Assembly: GCF_000423605.1 (NCBI RefSeq)
Contig: NZ_AUIH01000005.1
Location: 1-64,000 of the forward strand
Reading direction: 5' to 3'
Source of the DNA: Saccharospirillum impatiens DSM 12546
Lineage (GTDB): Bacteria > Pseudomonadota > Gammaproteobacteria > Pseudomonadales > Natronospirillaceae
DNA: 64,000 nucleotides
The position numbers and the translations under genes were made by a program. The notes under the pieces were generated by a model. The model searched no databases. It was given only the letters and a program-made list of their open reading frames with translations, and was not told the origin of the DNA. The first letter of the stretch is position 1. The number at the start of each line of letters is the position of its first letter. Shown here piece by piece: positions 46,899 through 54,282 of this stretch.

Positions 46899-46929
46899 AA
46901 GCCGTACTGTCTGACGACAATACGGCTTG
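46899..46929 (-). terminator. Attenuator-like terminator between acpP and fabF
   Basis: AAGCCGTA and TACGGCTT form a stem with extra TGT/ACA pairing. On the minus strand it is followed by TTTTTATT. Partial termination here would keep acpP mRNA, and thus the very abundant acyl carrier protein, above fabF. Confidence 0.75.
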
Positions 46930-46963
46930 AATCCAGAGCGGTATAGCCGTAAGGCTACCGCAC

Positions 46964-47200
46964 TTAGCCCAGGTGGGCGTTGATGTAGTCGATCGCGTCC
47001 TGAACAGTACCCAGCTTCTCAGACTCTTCGTCCGGAATCTCGGTTTCAAACTCTTCTTCCAGAGCCATCACCAGGTTAACGGTGTCCAGAGAGTCAGCAC
47101 CCAGGTCGTCTACGAAAGACGCCTTTGCAGTTACGTCTTCTTCTTTTGCGCCCAGCTGTTCACAGACGATTTTCTTTACACGATCTTCAATGTTGCTCAT
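46964..47200 (-). CDS. acpP: Acyl carrier protein
   Basis: This 78-residue acidic four-helix protein has the phosphopantetheine attachment motif GADSLDTV (Ser36) and the family N-terminus [13 protein letters not shown] chose ATG 47200; ATG 47209 is also in frame but adds a non-family MFV. It sits between fabG and fabF. Confidence 0.97.
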   Translation of the reverse strand: MSNIEDRVKKIVCEQLGAKEEDVTAKASFVDDLGADSLDTVNLVMALEEEFETEIPDEESEKLGTVQDAIDYINAHLG

Positions 47201-47288
47201 TACGAACACTCCCTACTTGGAATTGCACTTCAAGGTGCGATTTAGTGTATTAAACGTTATTCGTTGCCGGCAAGTCAAAACTGGCCGG

Positions 47289-48029
47289 TCAACCCATGTA
47301 CATGCCACCGTTCACGTGCAATGTTTCACCCGTGATGTACGAAGCCTGATCACTGACCAGGAACGCCACGGCAGCGGCAATTTCATTCGGATCTCCCAGA
47401 CGGCCCAGGGGCACCTGCTTGAGCAGGGCGTCTCGCGTTGCTTCTGGCAGATCATGTGTCATATCGGTCTGAATAAAACCCGGAGCCACTGCGTTGACCG
47501 TGATATTACGCGAACCGACTTCCCGCGCCAATGATCGAGTGAACCCTTCGAGTCCGGCCTTGGCCGCGCAGTAGTTTGCCTGACCCGCGTTACCCATGGA
47601 AGCGACCACCGACGAAACGTTCACAATACGGCCAAAACGGGCCCGCGTCATCGATTTCATCACCGCTTTGCTCATACGATAGGCCGAAGACAGATTGGTG
47701 TCGATAACCGAGTCCCATTCGAGCTCTTTCATGCGCAAAAAGAGGTTATCCTTAGTGATGCCCGCATTGTTGATCAGGACTTCGGGCGTAGCCTCTTCCG
47801 CTTTCAATTCGGCCATCAACTGCTCGATTGATTCCGGGCTGGTGACATCGAGTGTGTAACCGCGACCGTCGATGCCCGCCGCCTGCAGTCGCTCAGTAAT
47901 GGCCTGTGCACCTGATTCAGAGGTGGCGGTTCCGGCAATTCGATACCCCTGGCGGCCAAGCGTTTCGGCAATGGCTGCGCCAATGCCGCGGCTGGCACCG
48001 GTGATCAAAACCCACTTGTTGTCGCTCAT
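47289..48029 (-). CDS. fabG: 3-oxoacyl-ACP reductase
   Basis: The 246-residue NADPH-dependent short-chain dehydrogenase has cofactor motif TGASRGIG, catalytic Ser in VNVSSVVASMG and Tyr-x-x-x-Lys in NYCAAKAG. It reduces beta-ketoacyl-ACP. It overlaps fabD by ATGA. Confidence 0.96.
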   Translation of the reverse strand: MSDNKWVLITGASRGIGAAIAETLGRQGYRIAGTATSESGAQAITERLQAAGIDGRGYTLDVTSPESIEQLMAELKAEEATPEVLINNAGITKDNLFLRMKELEWDSVIDTNLSSAYRMSKAVMKSMTRARFGRIVNVSSVVASMGNAGQANYCAAKAGLEGFTRSLAREVGSRNITVNAVAPGFIQTDMTHDLPEATRDALLKQVPLGRLGDPNEIAAAVAFLVSDQASYITGETLHVNGGMYMG

Positions 48030-48964
48030 GCGTCACTCCCTATGCGTTCCTGAAAGGCTGCCAGCGACCCGAGGGCCGACAAGGTCAGTGTTTTCTCGAT
48101 GCGCTTGTTCAAACCAGACAAGACTTTTCCCGGGCCACACTCTATGGTTTCAGTGACACCGAGCCGGACCAGTTCGGCGACAGACTGCGACCACAAGACC
48201 GGGCGGTACAGTTGCTCAACCAAATTCTGTTTGAGCGCATCAGCGTTGGCTTCGGCCGTAGCCGACACATTCTGAATGATAGGCAATTGAGCATTGTGCC
48301 AATTAAGCGTATCCAGATGCCCGGATAACTGGGTTGCCGCATTCTTCATCAAAGAGCAATGCGACGGAACGCTAACCGGCAGTGGCATCGCCCGCTTGGC
48401 GCCAGCGGCTTTCAGAACCTCGATGGCGCGATCAACAGCGGCCACCGAGCCGGCAATAACAACCTGACCGGGCGTATTGAAGTTAACGGCTTCAACCACG
48501 TCATCTCCGGCAGCCTGGGCACAACCGTCGACGACAGCCTGATCATCCAGCCCCAGTATAGCTGCCATACTGCCCTGCCCCGCAGGTACCGCCGCCTGCA
48601 TCAGCTGACCCCGTTTTTCAACGAGCACGACGGCATCCGCCAACGGCAAAACACCCGCCGCAACCAGGGCAGAATATTCCCCGAGACTGTGCCCGGCCAG
48701 GTAATCAGGCTGCGTCCCGCCCTCAGCCTGCCACAGGCGCCACAAGGCAATGCTCGCGGTCAACAGGGCTGGTTGCGTCTTTTCGGTTGTGTTCAGGGCT
48801 TCAGCGGGCCCGTCACTGACGAGCGCCCATAAATCGTAACCGATAGCGCTCGAGGCCTCTGCAAAGGTCTCCTGGATCAGTGGGTACTGCTCTGCCAGAT
48901 CGGACAGCATACCAACCTGCTGAGATCCCTGTCCGGGAAATACGAAGGCGAGTTTTTGGCTCAT
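48026..48964 (-). CDS. fabD: Malonyl-CoA:ACP transacylase
   Basis: The 312-residue enzyme loads malonate onto ACP. It has FPGQGSQ at the N-terminus, the nucleophile Ser in GHSLGEYSAL and the catalytic His in VSVPSHCSLM. No fabH lies between plsX and fabD, unlike in Escherichia. Upstream are a 17-bp tandem repeat and 218 bp without a gene, so it likely has its own promoter. Confidence 0.95.
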   Translation of the reverse strand: MSQKLAFVFPGQGSQQVGMLSDLAEQYPLIQETFAEASSAIGYDLWALVSDGPAEALNTTEKTQPALLTASIALWRLWQAEGGTQPDYLAGHSLGEYSALVAAGVLPLADAVVLVEKRGQLMQAAVPAGQGSMAAILGLDDQAVVDGCAQAAGDDVVEAVNFNTPGQVVIAGSVAAVDRAIEVLKAAGAKRAMPLPVSVPSHCSLMKNAATQLSGHLDTLNWHNAQLPIIQNVSATAEANADALKQNLVEQLYRPVLWSQSVAELVRLGVTETIECGPGKVLSGLNKRIEKTLTLSALGSLAAFQERIGSDA

Positions 48965-48980
48965 GAGATGCGTTCCTGTT

Positions 48981-49014
48981 GTTATGAAGGCTCAACTGTT
49001 ATGAAGGCTCAACT
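48981..49014. repeat. Tandem direct repeat, 2 x 17 bp, upstream of fabD
   Basis: GTTATGAAGGCTCAACT occurs twice back to back, 17 bp before the fabD start. It may be a recent slippage duplication in the 5' leader, or a paired protein or ribosome site; the minus-strand reading contains no extra Shine-Dalgarno. Confidence 0.85.
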
Positions 49015-49182
49015 TGTTGGCGGTCAGACCGTTTAAAGCGGCACAACTGAGCTTTCCAGTGGCGTGCATTATGGTCGCAACAAGCGCTCAGTAAAGGCGA
49101 ACCCTGTTAAAACATTTATGAATTCCGGGAACAACAAGACTCTCATTGTTGACACATGAAAGCAGATGTTAGCCCGCAAAGG

Positions 49183-50190
49183 TCACGAACCGGCCACTTC
49201 TCGCTCAGGCAGAGCATCGAGTTGTGCCAATATCGATTGACACCAGCGGCCTTCGCTTGCCTCAATGGCACGGCTCAATGCCGCCTGAAAAGCGGCTCCG
49301 GTGGCGTCGCCATGACTTTTTATCACCGTCATATCGGTACCGGCGAGCAGCGCTCCATTGCTGCGCCGGGGGTCAAGTTGATGCATGACCGGTCTCAATC
49401 GATTCCGCAACAGGCGCCCCAGTATCTTTCCGGTCAAGTCCCGGCTCAGCACCTGTCGTATGGCACCTAACGTAAGATCCAGGGTGCCCTCGGCCGCTTT
49501 AATAACCGCGTTCCCGGTAAAACCATCGGTAATGACCAAATCCAGATTGCCATGAAAGACCTCGCCCGCCTCAACAAAACCACGGTAGTCAATGTCCGGC
49601 CAGCGCGCCAGCTGTTCGCTGGCTTGTCGAATGGCGTGTGGGCCCTTGTTTGCTTCAACCCCGAGGTTGAGCAATGCCAGGCGGGGCTTATGCCCCAACT
49701 GGCCAGAGGCGATGGCCACACCAACGGCGGCAAATCCGATCAACTGGCCCGATGTCGCGGAAAATGAGGCACCCAGATCAAGCATTAACATAGCGTCTTT
49801 GGATGTAGGCACCCAACTGACCAGAACCGGCCGATCCAGCGCGGGGTGAACCCGGCCATAGCGATGAAGCAATGCCATGAGAATGCCTGTGTGCTCGGAT
49901 GAGACCACAGCATCCACGCGGTGCCGGCTGAGCTCAGTCACGGCTTGTTCGATGCTGCTGCCGTACTCATTGCGTAACAGGCGGCCAGGGTTCAGCTTGG
50001 TGGGTAAAGCACCGGCACAGGGTTTAAAGCGAAGATTGGCGGGTAACGACGACATGGAGGCTTGGAGGCTTGAAGCGCCCAATAAAAGACCACTATGGCC
50101 GGGGTGGTTCCGGAAGAACTGAATACAGGCGGGAAGCAAATGGGAGGGGCCGAAATCCCCTCCCTCAAGATCAATGGCTAGAACAGCCAA
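49183..50190 (-). CDS. plsX: Phosphate acyltransferase PlsX
   Basis: The 335-residue enzyme converts acyl-ACP to acyl-phosphate for phospholipid synthesis. The N-terminus reads AIDLEGGDFGPSHLLPA, where most homologues read ALDAMGGDxGP, a slight divergence. Conserved parts include SEHTGILMA, LLNLGVEANKG, DLVITDGFTGNAVIKAAEG. The start is TTG 50190, 6 bp after the rpmF stop. Confidence 0.93.
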   Translation of the reverse strand: MAVLAIDLEGGDFGPSHLLPACIQFFRNHPGHSGLLLGASSLQASMSSLPANLRFKPCAGALPTKLNPGRLLRNEYGSSIEQAVTELSRHRVDAVVSSEHTGILMALLHRYGRVHPALDRPVLVSWVPTSKDAMLMLDLGASFSATSGQLIGFAAVGVAIASGQLGHKPRLALLNLGVEANKGPHAIRQASEQLARWPDIDYRGFVEAGEVFHGNLDLVITDGFTGNAVIKAAEGTLDLTLGAIRQVLSRDLTGKILGRLLRNRLRPVMHQLDPRRSNGALLAGTDMTVIKSHGDATGAAFQAALSRAIEASEGRWCQSILAQLDALPEREVAGS

Positions 50191-50196
50191 TGAGTG

Positions 50197-50379
50197 TTAC
50201 TCGACGTCCGCTTCAGCGACGACTTTACGGCCTTTGTAAAAGCCGTCAGGCGAGACATGGTGACGACGGTGAGTTTCACCGCTGGTTGGATCTACCGCCA
50301 GAGCGGTCGTCGTCAATGCATCGTGCGAGCGACGCATTCCGCGACGTGAACGGGTCTTCTTGCTTTTCTGAACTGCCAT
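50197..50379 (-). CDS. rpmF: 50S ribosomal protein L32
   Basis: The 60-residue basic protein has family N-terminus [20 protein letters not shown] and ends [15 protein letters not shown]. It has no zinc-finger cysteines, the C-minus form. A GGAGGC site lies before the ATG. The usual rpmF-plsX-fab order holds. Confidence 0.97.
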   Translation of the reverse strand: MAVQKSKKTRSRRGMRRSHDALTTTALAVDPTSGETHRRHHVSPDGFYKGRKVVAEADVE

Positions 50380-50469
50380 GGCCGGGGCCTCCTAAATAGG
50401 ACACTTAAAATATCAGTGAAGGTGCTAAGCGCTTGGCCCGGTTATAGGCCAACCATCACTGTGAATCAG

Positions 50470-50997
50470 TCAGGATCTCTTCAGAGATTCCAATACCTTA
50501 AACGGATTGTCTTTAACCGGGGCTTGTTCAGCCTCGGCGTCATCCGGTTTAAATTCTGTCTGGATCTGACACTCACCGTCGTCATGCATCGCATGCATTG
50601 GCAAGCACAGCAACAACTCATCTTCTACCAGCTCCGCTACAACCAGGGGTTCGTCTGGCAGCAACATCAACGGGTCAATGTCAGCGGGCAATGCTTTCGC
50701 CATTTCATCGTTGTACACCACAGCCATGGTAAAATGGCCATCCAGCGCGACCGATACCGGCTGCAGACATCGCTGGCATTCGAGCACTACCTGCCCGGAC
50801 ACATCACCCCTGACGATACGACGGTGCTCGGCATCCCGATCGAAGTTCAAATGGGCATTGAACTGCGTATCCAGTCTGAGCACCGATTCCGACAGGCGCA
50901 ACAACCGGGTCGACGGCACAGTACCCTCCAAATTCTGGGGGCCCTGATCAGCCAACTTATAGGCGTCAACGCGTTCTGGGAGCTCGGATATCGACAT
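50470..50997 (-). CDS. yceD: YceD/DUF177 family protein
   Basis: The 175-residue protein is usually encoded just upstream of rpmF and is linked to 23S rRNA/large-subunit biogenesis. A CQRCLQPV motif (about 76-83) is the family's conserved cysteine pair; the second half is acidic. The start is ATG 50997. It is divergent from maf. Confidence 0.88.
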   Translation of the reverse strand: MSISELPERVDAYKLADQGPQNLEGTVPSTRLLRLSESVLRLDTQFNAHLNFDRDAEHRRIVRGDVSGQVVLECQRCLQPVSVALDGHFTMAVVYNDEMAKALPADIDPLMLLPDEPLVVAELVEDELLLCLPMHAMHDDGECQIQTEFKPDDAEAEQAPVKDNPFKVLESLKRS

Positions 50998-51128
50998 AGG
51001 CGCGGTATGATACGGATGAGACCGTTCAAGTCAAAGGCTTTTTGGCGCAAATGGCTGATAACCAGTAGGCTGCAAGGCAGAATTCACCTGATTCGCCTCC
51101 ACAACTCCAATCAAAAAGGAACTAGCCC

Positions 51129-51704
51129 ATGTTACCAAGGGTCGTACTGGCCTCAACCTCTCCTTACCGGGCGGAACGCCTGGCCACTCTGGATCTGCCC
51201 TTTGAGCAAGCCCGGCCCGACATGGATGAGACGCCGTTGCCGGGTGAAACGCCTTTTGACCTGGCTCTTCGCCTGGCCCGGGGTAAAGCTCTCAGCCTGA
51301 CGGGTTCCCACCCGAACTGCCTGATCATCGGCAGTGATCAAACCGCCGCAGACGGCCAGGGCAACCTGCTGGGCAAGCCGGGCAGCGTTGCTCGCGCCGT
51401 CGATCAACTGTCTCGCTGCTCTGGCAACTCACTGACATTTTACAGTGGTGTAGCGCTCGCCGGTCCCATTGAGGACGCCTGGGTGGTAACAACTGAGGTG
51501 ATTTTTCGAGACCTGACCCGAGCGGAAATCGATCGCTACATTGAGAAAGAGAGCCCGCTGGATTGTGCGGGCAGTTTCAAGGTTGAAGCGCTGGGGATTA
51601 CCCTGTTTCAATCGGTTCGCAGCGATGACCCCAACGCGCTGATTGGTTTGCCCCTGATCTCCCTGGCCAACAAACTGCGTGAGGCAGGATATTTCCTGCC
51701 TTAA
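51129..51704 (+). CDS. yceF: Maf-family nucleoside triphosphate pyrophosphatase
   Basis: This 191-residue enzyme of the Maf/HAM1 superfamily hydrolyses non-canonical or modified nucleotides (the YceF branch prefers m7GTP). Motifs are LASTSPYRAERLA, the DET substrate site (DMDETPLPGE), LIIGSDQTA and FKVEALGITLFQ. AAAGGAAC precedes the ATG. It is divergent from yceD and convergent with sppA, 22 bp apart. Confidence 0.9.
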   Translation: MLPRVVLASTSPYRAERLATLDLPFEQARPDMDETPLPGETPFDLALRLARGKALSLTGSHPNCLIIGSDQTAADGQGNLLGKPGSVARAVDQLSRCSGNSLTFYSGVALAGPIEDAWVVTTEVIFRDLTRAEIDRYIEKESPLDCAGSFKVEALGITLFQSVRSDDPNALIGLPLISLANKLREAGYFLP

Positions 51705-51726
51705 CCTTCAACCTACGCCGACCCGG

Positions 51727-52716
51727 TTAACGAAGCTGAATCGACTCGGTCGCACCGAGCTTGACCAGGGTTTCAGCCACAGAAATCCCCAGATTGCGGG
51801 CAAACTGTTGCAATGGTGACTGCCTGAGCGTGAAATCAACGGTATTTGGATAACCCAGTTCACGGGCAAGTTCGGACGTCGATTTCAGGCCGTCAACGAG
51901 ACCCAGCTCCAAAGCCTGGGCGCCAGTCCAAACCAGGCCAGAGAACAACTTTTCATTATCGGTGACCAGTCGATCTCCGCGCCCTTCCCTAACATCTGCG
52001 ATGAACTGCTGGTGCACGTTATCCAGCAGGGTTTCAAACAAAACCCGCTCTTCAGGATCAACCGGTTGAAACGGATCCAGAAACGTCTTGTGTTCGCCCG
52101 ATGCAAAAGAACGACGCTCAATACCGAGCTTGCCGATCAACTCCTCAAAACCAAAGCTGGCCGCCGTTACACCAATAGAGCCCACCAAACTGGATCCATT
52201 GGCATAAATATTCTCTGTCGCCGACGCAATGTAGTAAGCGCCGCTGGCCCCGGTATCGGCAATTACAGCATGAATCGGTATGTCTTCATGCAAGCCCCGC
52301 AAGCGTTGAATTTCGTCATACACATAGGCTGACTGCACCGGGCTGCCGCCGCCGCTGTTAATACGAACAATAACAGCCCGGGTGTCACTGTGCTTAACGG
52401 CATTGCGCAACGAGGTGACGATAGCATCCGCATTCGCCGGTTCGCTCTGGGCGATCAAGCCGCGCACATCGACTATGGCCGTATGCCCACCAGTTTTTTC
52501 CGGAACCAGACCCCCAATATTGCTGTTGCTGATAAACAGCCATAACAGGGCGAAGAGGTAAATAAAGGTGAGCAATTTGAACACGATGCCCCAGCGCCGT
52601 TGCTTTTTCAGCTCGGCGGTATTGGCCATCACAACTTTTTCGATGAGCTGCCACTCTTTGCGGGAGCCAGCCCAGGAGTCGTCAGACGACTCCTGTTGAG
52701 GGTTTTTTCCAAACAT
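51727..52716 (-). CDS. sppA: Signal peptide peptidase SppA (short form)
   Basis: The 329-residue inner-membrane serine protease degrades cleaved signal peptides. It has one membrane helix (about 47-66) and an S49 domain with nucleophile Ser in VIADTGASGAYYIA and general base Lys in SGEHKTFLDPF, as in the short Bacillus-type SppA. It is immediately downstream of rluC (32 bp). Confidence 0.92.
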   Translation of the reverse strand: MFGKNPQQESSDDSWAGSRKEWQLIEKVVMANTAELKKQRRWGIVFKLLTFIYLFALLWLFISNSNIGGLVPEKTGGHTAIVDVRGLIAQSEPANADAIVTSLRNAVKHSDTRAVIVRINSGGGSPVQSAYVYDEIQRLRGLHEDIPIHAVIADTGASGAYYIASATENIYANGSSLVGSIGVTAASFGFEELIGKLGIERRSFASGEHKTFLDPFQPVDPEERVLFETLLDNVHQQFIADVREGRGDRLVTDNEKLFSGLVWTGAQALELGLVDGLKSTSELARELGYPNTVDFTLRQSPLQQFARNLGISVAETLVKLGATESIQLR

Positions 52717-52748
52717 TCGTTCAGTTTCCTGTCAGTGACCGGGTTGGT

Positions 52749-53708
52749 TCAGGGTGACTCAATGTCATCTGTCGCTGCCAAAGAGGTCAGCAGCTTTTCC
52801 AGCAAAGGATCCAGCGGTGCTTTGAGGGTTAACAGCTCTCCTGACACCGGGTGTGGCACGGTCAGTTGCGCTGCATGTAAAAACAATCGTCCCAGACCCA
52901 GATCGCGAGCAACCGATTCGGCGCGGCTCGACTGGTACTTGGAATCGCCCAGAATAGGATGCCCTGCATGTAGAGCGTGCACCCTTATCTGATGAGTACG
53001 GCCGGTAATTGGCTGCGCCTCCACCCAACTGCACCGGGTGAATGCCTTCAGCAACCGAAATCGGGTCTGCGACGGCTTGCCATCCGGTGCAACAGTCACA
53101 ATACGTTCTCCACCCTGAGCTTCGTTCTTGCGCAAGGGTACATCAATCATGTGCCGGTCTTCGGGCCAGTGGCCATGCACCAGACACCAATACACCTTCT
53201 TTACCTCGGTTTTGTGCCGAAAGACCTCTTGCAATGCCTTCAGCGCCGAGCGTTTCTTGGCAATGAGCACTACTCCGGAGGTATCCCGGTCGAGCCGATG
53301 GACCAACTCAACAAACTTCAACTCGGGCCGGATGATCCGGTAAGACTCAATAAGCCCCAGTGAAATGCCTGACCCTCCGTGCACAGCCAGTCCGTGAGGC
53401 TTGTTCAATGCAACCAGCACATCATCTTCATAGAGTATGGCTTTATCAAGTTGATGGCGCAGTGATTGGCTTGGAACGGCCGTATTAATCGCCTTCTCGG
53501 CGATTCGAACTGGAGGGATACGGATGGTGTCCCCGGCCTCGAGTCGGTACTCCGGCTTGATTCGCTTGCCATTGACGCGCACTTCACCCTTGCGCAACAC
53601 CCGATAGACCCGACTCTTGGGTACGGACTTCCAGTGCCCGATTAAGAAATTATCAATGCGCTGACCGGCCCGGTCTTCTTCAACTTCATACAATTCAACG
53701 TTTGCCAC
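52749..53708 (-). CDS. rluC: 23S rRNA pseudouridine synthase RluC
   Basis: The 319-residue enzyme has an N-terminal S4 RNA-binding domain (QRIDNFLIGHWKSVPKSRVYRVLRKGEVRVNGKR) and an RluA-type catalytic domain with the nucleophile Asp in HRLDRDTSG. RluC modifies U955, U2504 and U2580 of 23S rRNA in Escherichia. I chose GTG 53708, with CAGGGC upstream, because it matches the family start; ATG 53774 would add 22 residues. It is divergent from rne, as in most gammaproteobacteria. Confidence 0.92.
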   Translation of the reverse strand: MANVELYEVEEDRAGQRIDNFLIGHWKSVPKSRVYRVLRKGEVRVNGKRIKPEYRLEAGDTIRIPPVRIAEKAINTAVPSQSLRHQLDKAILYEDDVLVALNKPHGLAVHGGSGISLGLIESYRIIRPELKFVELVHRLDRDTSGVVLIAKKRSALKALQEVFRHKTEVKKVYWCLVHGHWPEDRHMIDVPLRKNEAQGGERIVTVAPDGKPSQTRFRLLKAFTRCSWVEAQPITGRTHQIRVHALHAGHPILGDSKYQSSRAESVARDLGLGRLFLHAAQLTVPHPVSGELLTLKAPLDPLLEKLLTSLAATDDIESP

Positions 53709-53774
53709 AATGCCCTGCTTCACCCATACCGGTATCCTGTATGTAAAAGTACCCGGCTTTATTAAGGTACTCAC

Positions 53775-54282
53775 TACGGTAAGTTTCCGGGGTAATTATA
53801 TCAGCTGTCGGTTCACGAAAGGAGGCTTCATAGTATGCCCCAGGTGGCCACATCGCCTACCCCGCTTAGTGATTGTTCAACCGGGAGTCTACTGCTACAC
53901 TGTCCCGTGCTGGGATTCTGATCATCCTACCGCCCAGAGACCACACAGGCGGCAAGGGGCAGTCCCCCCAACCTGTTGCACCGACGTTACGTGCAACTTA
54001 AGAATCGGTTGGGCAGCAAGTACAGTTTGAAACAGCGTATGACGATGGGGTCATATGGAAGAAAGCACTTCACCACAAACGCGCAAGTGCTTCTAAATAG
54101 AGCAGGCATCCCCTTAAGACTCTGTCCGTTTCCCCATAGTTAATGGAAAACACCGATCCACTGTGCTGGCGTTGTCGCCTGCACCGACCTGTGTGTTACC
54201 GATTTCTATCGGTGTTCGCCCGCCTGTATCCCTGCCCTTGCTGCTCTGTCACCCATGCTTTATTACAGAGTATCGTTCCTCA
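53775..54282 (+). promoter_or_regulatory. Structured leader of rne (possible RNase E autoregulation)
   Basis: No gene lies in these ~508 bp before the rne ATG. The sequence can fold into CCCAACC (53967-53973) with GGTTGGG (54007-54013) enclosing GTTGCAC/GTGCAAC (53975-53981 with 53991-53997), followed by a separate hairpin at 54059-54094 (AGAAAGCACTT/AAGTGCTTCT). In Escherichia the rne leader hairpins mediate feedback control by RNase E. No strong Shine-Dalgarno stands before ATG 54283. Confidence 0.6.

Noticed and set aside
46882-47049. Longer fabF start overlapping acpP
   Set aside because: The extra codons cross a T-tailed hairpin and the acpP coding region; [10 protein letters not shown] at 46881 is the family N-terminus.
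54163-54282. Longer RNase E start at 54163
   Set aside because: The added 40 residues are not family-like, whereas [10 protein letters not shown] at 54283 matches the conserved N-terminus.
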